Origin: Bolinopsis microptera
Taxonomy: Eukaryota > Ctenophora > Tentaculata > Lobata > Bolinopsidae
Direction of reading: 5' to 3'
DNA: 64,000 nt
Assembly (NCBI RefSeq): GCF_026151205.1
Contig: NC_087074.1
Span: forward strand, 372,001 to 436,000
Within the stretch, counting starts at the first letter, position 1. Every line of letters starts with the position of its first letter. The notes beneath the pieces were generated by a model. The model was not told where the DNA came from. It ran no database searches and was given only the letters and a program-made list of their open reading frames with translations. A program made the translations under genes and the position numbers. Positions 1 to 18,432 of this stretch are shown one piece after another.

Positions 1-3000
1 TACACTACTAATGGGAGTAGTGTAGGAGGGATACACTACTAATGAGAGTAGTGTAGGAGGGATACACTACTAATGAGAGTAGCGTAGGAGGGATACACTA
101 CTAATGGGAGTAGTGTAGGAGGGATACACTACTAATGGGAGTAGTGTAGGAGGGATACACTACTAATGGGAGTAGTGTAGGAGGGATACACTACTAATGA
201 GAGTAGTGTAGGAGGGATACACTACTAATGGGAGTAGTGTAGGAGGGATACACTACTAATGGGAGTAGTGTAGGAGGGATACACTACTAATGGGAGTAGT
301 GTAGGAGGGATACACTACTAATGAGAGTAGTGTAGGAGGGATACACTACTAATGGGAGTAGTGTAGGAGGGATACACTACTAATGGGAGTAGCGTAGGAG
401 GGATACACTACTAATGGGAGTAGTGTAGGAGGGATACACTACTAATGGGAGTAGTGTAGGAGGGATACACTACTAATGGGAGTAGCGTAGGAGGGATACA
501 CTACTAATGGGAGTAGTGTAGGAGGGATACACTACTAATGGGAGTAGTGTAGGAGGGATACACTACTAATGGGAGTAGTGTAGGAGGGATACACTACTAA
601 TGGGAGTAGCGTAGGAGGGATACACTACTAATGGGAGTAGTGTAGGAGGGATACACTACTAATGGGAGTAGTGTAGGAGGGATACACTACTAATGGGAGT
701 AGCGTAGGAGGGATACACTACTAATGGGAGTAGTGTAGGAGGGATACACTACTAATGGGAGTAGTGTAGGAGGGATACACTACTAATGGGAGTAGTGTAG
801 GAGGGATACACTACTAATGGGAGTAGTGTAGGAGGGATACACTACTAATGGGAGTAGCGTAGGAGGGATACACTACTAATGGGAGTAGTGTAGGAGGGAT
901 ACACTACTAATGGGAGTAGTGTAGGAGGGATACACTACTAATGGGAGTAGTGTAGGAGGGATACACTACTAATGGGAGTAGCGTAGGAGGGATACACTAC
1001 TAATGGGAGTAGCGTAGGAGGGATACACTACTAATGGGAGTAGTGTAGGAGGGATACACTACTAATGGGAGTAGTGTAGGAGGGATACACTACTAATGGG
1101 AGTAGTGTAGGAGGGATACACTACTAATGGGAGTAGCGTAGGAGGGATACACTACTAATGGGAGTAGCGTAGGAGGGATACACTACTAATGGGAGTAGTG
1201 TAGGAGGGATACACTACTAATGGGAGTAGTGTAGGAGGGATACACTACTAATGAGAGTAGCGTAGGAGGGATACACTACTAATGGGAGTAGTGTAGGAGG
1301 GATACACTACTAATGGGAGTAGTGTAGGAGGGATACACTACTAATGGGAGTAGTGTAGGAGGGATACACTACTAATGGGAGTAGTGTAGGAGGGATACAC
1401 TACTAATGGGAGTAGTGTAGGAGGGATACACTACTAATGGGAGTAGTGTAGGAGGGATACACTACTAATGAGAGTAGCGTAGGAGGGATACACTACTAAT
1501 GGGAGTAGCGTAGGAGGGATACACTACTAATGGGAGTAGCGTAGGAGGGATACACTACTAATGGGAGTAGCGTAGGAGGGATACACTACTAATGGGAGTA
1601 GTGTAGGAGGGATACACTACTAATGGGAGTAGTGTAGGAGGGATACACTACTAATGGGAGTAGTGTAGGAGGGATACACTACTAATGGGAGTAGTGTAGG
1701 AGGGATACACTACTAATGAGAGTAGCGTAGGAGGGATACACTACTAATGGGAGTAGTGTAGGAGGGATACACTACTAATGGGAGTAGTGTAGGAGGGATA
1801 CACTACTAATGAGAGTAGCGTAGGAGGGATACACTACTAATGGGAGTAGCGTAGGAGGGATACACTACTAATGGGAGTAGCGTAGGAGGGATACACTACT
1901 AATGGGAGTAGTGTAGGAGGGATACACTACTAATGGGAGTAGCGTAGGAGGGATACACTACTAATGGGAGTAGTGTAGGAGGGATACACTACTAATGGGA
2001 GTAGTGTAGGAGGGATACACTACTAATGGGAGTAGCGTAGGAGGGATACACTACTAATGGGAGTAGCGTAGGAGGGATACACTACTAATGGGAGTAGCGT
2101 AGGAGGGATACACTACTAATGGGAGTAGTGTAGGAGGGATACACTACTAATGGGAGTAGTGTAGGAGGGATACACTACTAATGGGAGTAGTGTAGGAGGG
2201 ATACACTACTAATGGGAGTAGTGTAGGAGGGATACACTACTAATGGGAGTAGCGTAGGAGGGATACACTACTAATGGGAGTAGCGTAGGAGGGATACACT
2301 ACTAATGGGAGTAGCGTAGGAGGGATACACTACTAATGGGAGTAGTGTAGGAGGGATACACTACTAATGGGAGTAGTGTAGGAGGGATACACTACTAATG
2401 GGAGTAGTGTAGGAGGGATACACTACTAATGGGAGTAGTGTAGGAGGGATACACTACTAATGGGAGTAGTGTAGGAGGGATACACTACTAATGAGAGTAG
2501 CGTAGGAGGGATACACTACTAATGGGAGTAGCGTAGGAGGGATACACTACTAATGAGAGTAGCGTAGGAGGGATACACTACTAATGGGAGTAGTGTAGGA
2601 GGGATACACTACTAATGGGAGTAGTGTAGGAGGGATACACTACTAATGGGAGTAGTGTAGGAGGGATACACTACTAATGAGAGTAGCGTAGGAGGGATAC
2701 ACTACTAATGGGAGTAGTGTAGGAGGGATACACTACTAATGGGAGTAGTGTAGGAGGGATACACTACTAATGAGAGTAGCGTAGGAGGGATACACTACTA
2801 ATGGGAGTAGTGTAGGAGGGATACACTACTAATGGGAGTAGTGTAGGAGGGATACACTACTAATGGGAGTAGTGTAGGAGGGATACACTACTAATGAGAG
2901 TAGCGTAGGAGGGATACACTACTAATGGGAGTAGCGTAGGAGGGATACACTACTAATGGGAGTAGTGTAGGAGGGATACACTACTAATGGGAGTAGTGTA

Positions 3001-3312
3001 GGAAGGATACACTACTAATGGGAGTAGTGTAGGAGGGATACACTACTAATGGGAGTAGTGTAGGAGGGATACACTACTAATGAGAGTAGCGTAGGAGGGA
3101 TACACTACTAATGGGAGTAGCGTAGGAGGGATACACTACTAATGGGAGTAGTGTAGGAGGGATACACTACTAATGGGAGTAGTGTAGGAGGGATACACTA
3201 CTAATGGGAGTAGTGTAGGAGGGATACACTACTAATGGGAGTAGTGTAGGAGGGATACACTACTAATGAGAGTAGCGTAGGAGGGATACACTACTAATGG
3301 GAGTAGTGTAGG
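1..3312. repeat. 31-bp hairpin minisatellite, about 107 units
   Basis: A nearly perfect head-to-tail array fills the first 3.3 kb and continues past the left edge. Each 31-bp unit contains two complementary 9-mers, TACACTACT and AGTAGTGTA, around a short AATGGG-type loop, followed by GGAGGGA, so every unit can fold into a 9-bp hairpin. Variants are few and recurrent: AGTGTA/AGCGTA and AATGGG/AATGAG. The array lies upstream of the TRIM/NHL exons and is probably intronic. No coding potential was seen. Confidence 0.97.
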
Positions 3313-3420
3313 TCGAGTTAGTACTCACATGTTATTCAGCAATCCGTTCTTCAGATGGTAATGATACGCGCATATCATGAATTATTTACCGAACAATTAC
3401 AAATGAAATGGATGTATAAC

Positions 3421-3764
3421 TAGGAGGTACACTAGGAGGTACACTAGGAGGTGCACTAGGAGGTACACTAGGAGGTACACTAGGAGGTACACTAGGAGGT
3501 ACACTAGGAGGTGCACTAGGAGGTACACTAGGAGGTACACTAGGAGGTACACTAGGAGGTACACTAGGAGGTACACTAGGAGGTACACTAGGAGGTGCAC
3601 TAGGAGGTACACTAGGAGGTACACTAGGAGGTACACTAGGAGGTGCACCAGGAGGGGCACTAGGAGGTACACTAGGAGGTACACTAGGAGGTGCACTAGG
3701 AGGTACACTAGGAGGTGCACTAGGAGGTGCACTAGGAGGTACACTAGGAGGTACACTACCTAGT
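3421..3764. repeat. 12-bp minisatellite (AGGAGGTACACT)n
   Basis: About 29 copies of a 12-bp unit with A/G variants (GTACAC/GTGCAC). The open frames across it (Pro-Pro-Ser-Val repeats on the minus strand) only reflect the repeat period and are not taken as genes. It shares the words TACACTA and GGAGG with the 31-bp array 100 bp upstream, and it ends 30 bp before a TRIM/NHL exon acceptor. Confidence 0.95.
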
Positions 3765-3793
3765 ATAACTAATTGAAGCCTTTTTTTTCTCAG

Positions 3794-4523
3794 GCTCCTC
3801 GAGCGATTGCTATTGATAATAACGACTACGTTTATATTACCGAGTACGAAAAGCATTATTTTCAGGTCAGTTAGAAAATTTTCATAGTTTTTTGTTTTAC
3901 ATGTTTTTACTTACTGGGCCGCGCTCAGCCTGTCATTACGCCTAATCTCTATTTATGAACATAATAGCCTGAGGTCCCCAGGTAAGTTTTTACTGGAACC
4001 CAAAATTTGGCAAAGTGAAGCGTGCTAAATCACTCCACAAAGCCTTGATAGTTGATACCAACTTGAATCGATGTATTTTCGGACGCTGATTCCGAATCAT
4101 CCCCCATCTCAATATAAGGTTAAAATTCTCGGGTTAGGGTTAGGGTTAGGTTTGGGATCAAATTAGAGGGTCAGGGTTTCGAATACTCGTCCAGCTAGGG
4201 CCAGCTAGAGAACAAGAATTGAAAAAGTCACGTGACAGTCGAGTGTAGAGTGATTAATCATCGTCCACTATTTTGCTTTAACTAGAATTAGATATATAGT
4301 AATATACACCAATATATATTCAATATTACTAAAAGTAATGACCAAAAAAGGGTAACTTCTCGATATGCCTCAGGTTTTCGACTCTCAGGACGACTTTGTT
4401 TCGCGGTACGGTAGTCATGGTAATGGACCTGGACAATTCGACAAGCCGTGTGGAGTATCCGTGGACACGTGCGGAAAAGTTATTATCAGTGACAGTTTCA
4501 ACCACAGACTGCACATATTTTGA
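3794..4523 (+). CDS. TRIM/NHL-repeat protein, last two exons (5' part outside window or unrecognised)
   Basis: Two exons joined in phase 0. The first, 3794-3865, follows a T-rich TTTTTTCTCAG acceptor and ends CAG before GTCAGT. The second, 4374-4523, follows GCCTCAG and ends in TGA. Together they encode about 73 residues containing an NHL repeat: APRAIAIDNNDYVYITEY, then GNGPGQFDKPCGVSVD, then the ending IISDSFNHRLHIF. NHL repeats build the beta-propeller that TRIM2/3/71 and Brat proteins use to bind RNA or protein. Stopping right after an NHL blade fits the natural C-terminus of a TRIM71/LIN-41-like protein, but two blades cannot separate the paralogues. The intron between the exons holds the left arm of a foldback element. 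The upstream exons were not found; the minisatellites probably lie in the preceding intron. A pseudogene fragment is possible. Confidence 0.7.
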
Positions 4524-5372
4524 TATCTGTGACCATTAATAAAATATATATTATTTGGGTACTGGTAAGCCCACCCTGTATTCTTTTTTTTATAGTCTAT
4601 TAAATAAGCGCTGTGAGTTTGCACAGACATTTTTTAGGTCCGGGACTCTACGGCGTGAGACTCTAACCCTAACCCTAACCCTTCACATAGTCATGTGTCT
4701 ACACGTACTATATATATACTGCGTGACGCGCTTCCCGGCTCAAGCTTATATTTATAACCCTATTTGAGTATTCCCTAACCCTTATCCTTACCCTTACACT
4801 TACCCTTACCCTTACCCTTACCCTTACCCTAACCCTATCCCTAGCCCACCGTAGAGTCTCACGCCGTATTAAAACGTTTTACGCCGTAGAGTCCGGTCCA
4901 GACCCCAACTTTTTTCTTCCGGTTTTGATAAATTTTGAACCAAAAGTTGTTTTAAAATGTAATTAATACAAATTTACCTTGCAGAAATTGTTGCTAAAAA
5001 TGCTTTACGGCGGATAATGATTAATTACTTTACATTCGAGTCTCGACTGTCACGTGACTTTTTCAGCCTGTTCTCTAGCTGGCCCTGAACAACTATTTAA
5101 AACCCTAACCCTCTAATCTGATCCCAACCCTAATCCTAACCCAATCCTTAACAAAAACATATGTTGAAACCCTAACAGTAATCCTAACGAGAAATTAGAT
5201 CAACTTCCTTATATGGTCATATCACGTGATCGAGACAGTTTTCGCCAATATCTCGCCATTGTCATACGTTGTATGACCCGCCGCGCTTACCTGGGGACAT
5301 CAGGCTATCATGTTTCTAAACATAAACCGAATAGAAATTAGGCGGAATGACAGGTTGAGCGCGGCCCAGTAA
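3911..5372. mobile_element. Foldback (long inverted repeat) element with telomere-like repeats
   Basis: The ends are inverted copies: TTACTGGGCCGCGCTCA at 3911 and its complement ending at 5372. Arms of roughly 350 bp (3911-4260 against 5020-5372) pair imperfectly and share TACCTGGGGAC, GTCACGTGAC and GCCAGCTAGAGAAC. An inner inverted pair (about 4635-4680 and 4845-4900, GACTCTACGGCGTGAGACTC) nests inside. Short runs of TTAGGG/CCCTAA and CCCTTA occur in both arms. The TRIM/NHL terminal exon sits between the arms, so either the exon was trapped by two separate insertions or the element is composite. No transposase was seen. Confidence 0.65.
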
Positions 5373-5520
5373 GACAATTAATGTTTGACGGATGTTACTC
5401 GTCTAAATTTCTTCGAAGTATGAAGTAGCGCGCGCCGCTTTCTTCTCGACGGCAAGTGCTACGAAGTAGCACGCGCCGGGCGAAACCATTAACAATGGTC
5501 AAATTAATGTTAGACATTAG

Positions 5521-5640
5521 AGTCAGAGTTGCGGTTACGGTTATAGTTATGGTTATGGTTATGGTTATGGTTATGGTTATGGTTATGGTTATGGTTACGG
5601 TTGAGGTTACGGTTACGGTTAGGGTTACGGCTACGCGGTT
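5521..5640. repeat. Degenerate telomere-like array (GGTTAT/GGTTAC)n
   Basis: About 18 consecutive hexamers of the type GGTTAT, GGTTAC or GGTTAG. This is a degenerate interstitial version of the animal telomere repeat, in the gap between two foldback elements. Flanking DNA (5373-5930) holds further single copies of the TACCTGGGGAC family and no recognisable gene. Confidence 0.8.
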
Positions 5641-5930
5641 GAGTTATGTAATCAAAGTAACGGGTTATTTAAGGTGGGATAGCTATAGATCGACATGGGC
5701 TCTTTACTTCACATAGCCATATGTATACGCGTACTGCGTGACGCGCTTGTTTCACAAGTAGTACTGCAAGCGAGAGGGCTCTGGTTAGAGCAAGCTCTTT
5801 ACATAGCCTAACAAGACGCGCACCAAGATGGGCTCGACAGTCCATATTTTGAACATGTTGTATTATTGTTAATGGATTAACCTGGTGTTTACCTGGGGAC
5901 CCCAGTCTATTATATTCATTAAAATAGCCC

Positions 5931-7287
5931 TACCTGGGGACCTCAGGCTATCGGCTTTTACTAATTCGCTCGCCCAAAAATTTCACGTGACTTTGGTTTT
6001 TATGGTTTTGCAGCCGTACAAAACGGTTTTACATAAACCCTAATCCCAACCCTAGCCCTAACCATAACTTGTATCACGTGGTGACCCCCACGGTCGCTTC
6101 ACTATAGTGTAGCGTCTCGACGGATTGACATCGTCAATCAAGAATCAGCGTTCAAAAATACACCGATCTAGACCACTTTCATGCCCAAAGGGCCTTTCAC
6201 AAGAATTTTCTTAAAATTTGGGCGAGCGATTTAGTAGGAGCGCAGGCTATCATATTCATAAAAATAGAGATTCGGCGGGAATGATAGGCTGAGCGCGGCC
6301 CAGTAAAAATAGCCTGGCGTAATTGAAACGATTATGTGACTGCTGGTCTTACCTGGGGACCTCAGGCTATTATGTTCATAAACATATAATAGAGATTCAG
6401 CGGAATGACAGGCTGAGCACAGCCCAGTAACTGCTGGTCACGTGTTCTAGCATCAATTGAGCATCCGCACTTTTTCAGGGCGATGGAAGTCGTAATTCAC
6501 TCAGCTCGAATAGAGATTCGCCCAGTAACTTACCTTATTCGGGAATATTATGACTGGGATAGAGTGGTGGGTTTTGGAAAATTCCGCCATATTTTCCCGG
6601 TCATTAATTTTCCCAGTCATAAATTAACCCGCTATAATGTTCCCGAGTAAGGTAAACTAATAGTAATACATTTTAATGCTTGGTGGGTTTTGGAAAATTC
6701 CACAGGAGGAGCAAAGTCCAAAGAAACTGCCACAAACTGCTACAAACTGCTACTAACTGCTACTAACTGGCACTAACTGCCACAAACTGCTACAAACTGC
6801 TACAAACTGGCACTTACTGCCACAAACTGCTACTAACTGCTGCAATCGCGCCCACGCATTTGTGTTCATTAAAATAGCCCTACCTGGGGACCTCAGGCTA
6901 TCGGCTCTTACTAAATCGCTCGCCAAAATTTAAAGAAAATTCTTGTGAAAAGGCCTTTTGGGTATGAGATTGATCTAAATCAGTGTATTTTTAAAAACTG
7001 ATTCCCAACAATTACCGCCCATGACGTAGGGTAAAAATGCTTCCCTGGAGAGTTATGGGCAAAAAACCGTTTTGGTCACGTGACAGGCTAGTAAAACATG
7101 AAATCGATTGTTTAGGGCTCGGGTTAGGGTTAGGGTTGTGGTAAGGGTTATGGATAGCTTCGGGGTTATGGTTAGGGTTAGGGTTGGGAGAACAGATAAG
7201 GGTTTATGTAAAACCGTTTTGTACAGCCGCAAAACCATAAAAACCGAAGTCACGTGAAATTTTTGGGCGAGCGAATTAGTAAGAGCC
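5931..7287. mobile_element. Second composite foldback element with telomere-like repeats
   Basis: The inverted arms are 5931-6066 against about 7155-7287 (TTTCACGTGACTT, GGTTTTTATGGTTTTGCAGC, CAAAACGGTTTTACATAAACCC, followed by CCCTAA-type repeats) and 6150-6250 against 6866-7008 (CAAGAATTTTCTT, GGGCGAGCGATTTAGTA). Extra solo copies of the GGCTGAGCGCGGCCCAGTAA terminus lie at about 6281-6310 and 6390-6431, so this is a multi-copy family. No open frame with a recognisable transposase was found. Confidence 0.6.
6724..6845. repeat. Short tandem repeat (ACTGCYACWA)n
   Basis: Around a dozen imperfect 10-bp units of the type AACTGCTACA / AACTGCCACA, inside the second foldback element. Confidence 0.8.
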
Positions 7288-9109
7288 CTTCTTTACATGT
7301 TGGCGCCCCATCCCCGTTCAGCGACCGTCGCTTAAATTGGATAAATTAGGTGATTTTAGAGGGTACGCCGGTAAAATCTCTAAAAAAGTGTGTTTCTAGA
7401 GCAAAATGTGCAGTTTTGCTAGTACCTCAGTTAAGTTTTTCAAAATTGTCCCACATTCAAACAACAATTTGGCGCTCCCTGAGATGCCCCCCCTCCTGCA
7501 CAGGGGGGTCAGCAGGGCCCTTCGTTACGCCACTAGCTAACCGTAACCTTAACCACATCTCTACACTTACAAGCAAATTTGTGTTTTATTATCCTGTCAT
7601 GTGTGACTAAAACAGTGTTTCCCATTTAACTCTTCAGGGAAGCGTTTTTACTTTACGTCATGTGATTGATTCGTAATCAACGTTCATAAATTCTCCAATT
7701 GAAGTCACTTTTATACCCTCAGGGTCTTTTAACGAGATTTTAAATACATTTGGGCGAGCGATTTAGTGAGGGTAATGCACTAATGAAAATGATGGAATCC
7801 TTTTTAACATGATCAGGGTGATGATGATTTCCTGTAGCTCTTTTTGACAATGTCACAGTGCAGTAGCACTGCAGTTTTCTGACAAAAGTGCTTAAGTTCA
7901 CTCCACAATCAGAGGTTTTAAGCACTTGTCACTTTTTTGGCCAATTTGCGTTGTCATTTCAGGGGGCTTCCAAAACAAGCAGAGGCAATGTTCAGGTGTG
8001 GCAAAATTTTGCAAAAAAGTGCAATACGGCAAATTTGGTAAATACTGCGACTCAGGTGCAGCAAATATTGAAGAAATGTGCAGCAAATTTTGTTCAATTA
8101 TGTAGGTTTTTTGTGTGAGAAAGCTGCTCGAACATTACTTTATGAGGTAAGCTAATGATAATTCTTTCTATTGTCAAGCTTGTTAAGAGTAGAATGGAAC
8201 GCGTTGAGTAGAATGAAATGCGCTGATACAATCACAATTACATACACAAATACATAATACTTCCTACATGGGAGTGATGGTTAATTATAAGGTGAAATGT
8301 ATTAGACTAAAATATAATATATAAAAGGCCCCTGACACTATAAGAACAAACGTCAAATTATTTTAAGACCTGTCCAAAATTTTAGAGTAGCCTTCAGTTA
8401 GGTTTTGGTGATGTGACCTAAGCCTTGCGATGATGAGATCCCTTACCCCCAGAAGAGTTTGACCCCACTTATGTAAAAAGATTTTCCAAATTTCTGGGCT
8501 CTGGATGAAGCAGAGTTGTCACCTTGTTAGGAAGAAACTTTAGTCTTCTTAGCAGCTGGCAAAAATGGTAAGTTTCAAGAACCAATTGATCATAATTAAA
8601 TGTATCCGATAACAAGTGAACATGGATTACGATAAAAAGCTGTAATCAAGAACAACAGTAACACTCTAACAAGCTAACCAGACTGAAGGCATGGTATCAA
8701 GGATCCTTTAGCATGCAGGTGTCAAACAGTAGAAAGTCATCCCAGAATTTCAGTCTAAACTGTACATAGGTGTCCAAAGTCACCCCAGATTTCAAGTCAA
8801 AAACAGGTGTTTAAACTCTAAACTCACCCCAGTTTTTTGATAGATTGTTGGTTTTTACACTTAAAACTATGGAAACAGTTTAAAGTGCAAATATATGCAG
8901 GAGACTGCTTAAAGTGCAAGTCCGCACCCGTCGCACCTAAATGCTGCCTCTGAAGGACAGTTGGCCCTGATGGTTTCTGACGGTTTTGGAAATATTTCTT
9001 GGCCCAAGAACTAATCGTTTCTCTTGAACTCCAATAGGTAAATTGGAGTGCACTGTAATTGTAAACACTACATGATGTTCACAATCATTAATGAGGGATT
9101 GCATTTCAG
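7288..9109. other. Gene-free interval upstream of TTC1
   Basis: No gene is recognised here. Short open frames exist (7350-7610 +, 7888-8118 +) but show no family signature. The segment ends with a strong acceptor-like GCATTTCAG at 9101-9109, directly before the TTC1 start. A 5' non-coding exon of TTC1 could be present but cannot be delimited. Confidence 0.5.
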
Positions 9110-9112
9110 ATT

Positions 9113-9901
9113 ATGCCATGGAACGAGAAAGATGAATGCAGTTCAGAGTCTGATTACGAATTAGCTAGTGAATCAATTGATCATGATTATATTGACCAGG
9201 TTATAAGCAAGACAATTGGTTGTGAACCAATAGAAAATTCTAACCTTGATGAAAATGTTGACCTATGCGCAGAAACCAATGTTAAACAATCTAAATCAGA
9301 GATGAATGAGGGGATAAAAGAAGTGGATACACAAGAAAATGAATATTCTGATGAAGATCTGATTGCTGTTAAAGATGAGGTTCTTTCTTTAAAAACTAAG
9401 GGTAACGAAATTTATAAGTGTGGAGATTACAATAGTGCAATGCAAATTTATTCAAAGGCCATTGTATTGTGTCGGAGCCAGTTAAATGATTTACGTTCAA
9501 TACTTCATGCAAATCGTGCAGCATGCCATGTTTCAGAATCAGAATACAAAATAGCTGAAGAAGATTGCAGCATTTCCATTGAACTCAATCCTCAATACCT
9601 GAAGGCAATTTTACGTAGAGCCCAAGTCAGAGAAAAGCTTGAAAAGTTGAGTCCAGCCTTGGAAGATTATAAACGAGTAATTGAACTTGATTTTCGGCAA
9701 GGAATCGCAGTAGAAGCTGCTAAACGGTTGCCAAAAGAAATTGAAATTCAACAAGAAAAAATGAAAGAGGAGTGCATGTCTAAATTGAAAGACTTGGGAA
9801 ATCTTGTTTTGAAGCCCTTTGGTTTAAGCACAGAGAATTTTAACATGGTTCAGGATCCAAATTCTGGAGGATACAACATTCAGTTTTCACAGGACAAATA
9901 A
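9113..9901 (+). CDS. TTC1: Tetratricopeptide repeat protein 1 (TTC1)
   Basis: A single uninterrupted 262-residue frame. Residues 1-90 are acidic and low-complexity. Three TPR motifs follow at about 93-126 (KTKGNEIYKCGDYNSAMQIY), 130-161 (ILHANRAACH) and 162-195 (LKAILRRAQVREKL). The C-terminus contains LGNLVLKPFGLSTENF, which is characteristic of TTC1. In other animals TTC1 is a cytosolic adaptor whose TPRs bind Hsp90/Hsp70 and G-alpha or Ras partners; that role is taken from the family. The human protein is slightly longer. The start is the first in-frame ATG and lies 3 nt after an AG preceded by TTGCATTTC, suggesting the 5' end of the mRNA is made by splicing (cis or spliced-leader). FKBP3 follows 775 nt downstream on the same strand. 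Confidence 0.95.
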   Translation: MPWNEKDECSSESDYELASESIDHDYIDQVISKTIGCEPIENSNLDENVDLCAETNVKQSKSEMNEGIKEVDTQENEYSDEDLIAVKDEVLSLKTKGNEIYKCGDYNSAMQIYSKAIVLCRSQLNDLRSILHANRAACHVSESEYKIAEEDCSISIELNPQYLKAILRRAQVREKLEKLSPALEDYKRVIELDFRQGIAVEAAKRLPKEIEIQQEKMKEECMSKLKDLGNLVLKPFGLSTENFNMVQDPNSGGYNIQFSQDK

Positions 9902-10379
9902 GAATCTCTTGATACACCTTCTCCTTCAGCTCAACAAAGTTTCTAGAAAATGCCAATAATTCAGACCAGATTGTTATGATACAAGTTACCATGTTCTATT
10001 TCTTAATCAGCCCATTTTAGCTGCTGTCAATAGCTACTAGCTAGTACAGCCCTTTTAATTTCAAGGGTGGTCTGACACTCCAAACATGCTCAATGATCTG
10101 AAAGAGAGGAACAAAATTACTTTTCAAGGATTCTTACAAATTTAATTTTCAGTGACAAAATGTGAACTTGATAAATTTTAAGTAAATAGTTCATCATATT
10201 TACTCTGAGCTTTGCTTATCTCGTTTATTCAAATTGGAGTATAGAATGTGTAATTTTTTGTAAAATTAATGAATTATTGAAACAGATAATTGTTTTTTTT
10301 TAAATCTGCAATAGTTTATGAAATTTAGATGCCAGTTTATTCTATAGTTCAAGGGGGCTATATTTATGAGTCGCATTTG

Positions 10380-10558
10380 AACTTGATTTTTCTTGGAGAA
10401 GTTATCTTTTGACTCTTAGGTTGCGAACAAAATGAAGAAGCAGACTTTAGGCTAGAAACTTTATTGAATTGAAATAAAGTTTCTAGCCTAAAGTCTGCTT
10501 CTTCATTTTGTTCGCAACCTAAGAGTCAAAAGATAACTTCTCCAAGAAAAATCAAGTT
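10380..10558. repeat. Perfect 86-bp-arm palindrome (hairpin) between TTC1 and FKBP3
   Basis: Positions 10380-10465 and 10473-10558 are exact reverse complements (86 of 86 by eye) around a 7-nt spacer, GAATTGA. The spacer-proximal ends read TTTATT and AATAAA, so each strand carries an AATAAA-type signal. An 11-bp word, GTTTATTCTAT, lies just left of the left arm (about 10335) and again overlapping the end of the right arm (about 10556), as expected if the inverted copy arose by replication template switching. It could form a long dsRNA hairpin in the TTC1 3' region. Confidence 0.97.
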
Positions 10559-10675
10559 TATTCTATTATGTAACTCTTTTACAATTTAAAATTTGAAGTC
10601 AATTATAAAAAGTCTTTTGATTCACTTAGCTTCTGTAGATAATTATTATTGATTATCAAGTTTGTTGGTTAGAAA

Positions 10676-17707
<7,032 letters not shown>

Positions 17708-18429
17708 CTTCTCAGATAGTTGTAGGGTAATCACGTGACAAAAACCTGAAGCTGGTATCTTCCTCTTCTTGATTCAGGTCCTGATTTTATCGGAAAAGTC
17801 TGGCTTCGACTTATAAGAGACATTTTTGTCGGTTGCATAAATTCTCAGTTGGAGAAACTTTTTAGATCTATTATTAGATCCAGCGATTTCGAAATTCTTT
17901 CGATAATATCTTTTTAGTTTTTAGAAATTACAGAATTTTTGAAGAAGGACAACTGCTCTGAGCATGTGCCTCCTGCCTAGGTCGGACATTATCTGTAGCT
18001 GTAGGGACTACCATCCGTAGTCCCTACATTATCTGGTACACTGAACCTATTTCTGTGCTGCACTTTTTTATTTATTTAATGTTTGGTGAATGGTAAATTT
18101 TATCTTAAATTGAGGAAGAGAAATTCTTTAAACTTTTTTTATGTAATGTTCCAGCAGTTGATAGTTTTATACCATTCTGCTTACCCCTGAGTCGTTATTG
18201 TAAGTAGATCTGTAACATTAGTAACTCTTAAACTGTTGCTACCTTCTCACAGTGTGGTCTATTATTTTAATATAATTTATAATATAATATATTATTATAT
18301 TATATTATTATAATAATACAATATTATGTTATATTATCTACAATATTATTATATTATATATATATTATCATAATATAATATTTCATTATTCCTTAAAATA
18401 TACATTTAATAAATCTATAAAAACAACAG
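17708..18429. other. FKBP3-CLC intergenic region
   Basis: 722 nt with no gene. A short hairpin (GTAGGGACTAC / GTAGTCCCTAC, about 18001-18028) lies in the FKBP3 3' region, followed by an AT-rich, self-complementary TATAAT/ATTATA stretch at 18265-18385. It ends in AAACAACAG, an AG 3 nt before the next start codon. Confidence 0.6.
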
Positions 18430-18432
18430 GAA

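Noticed and set aside
1-3312. CRISPR-like array
   Set aside because: Units are contiguous with no unique spacers and the DNA is animal; it is a minisatellite.
3386-3856. Pro/Ser/Val repeat proteins on the minus strand
   Set aside because: Translation of the 12-bp minisatellite; the frame also runs over a TRIM/NHL exon on the opposite strand.
10380-10558. microRNA precursor
   Set aside because: The arms are far longer and more perfect than animal miRNA precursors; a siRNA-type hairpin or artefact is likelier.
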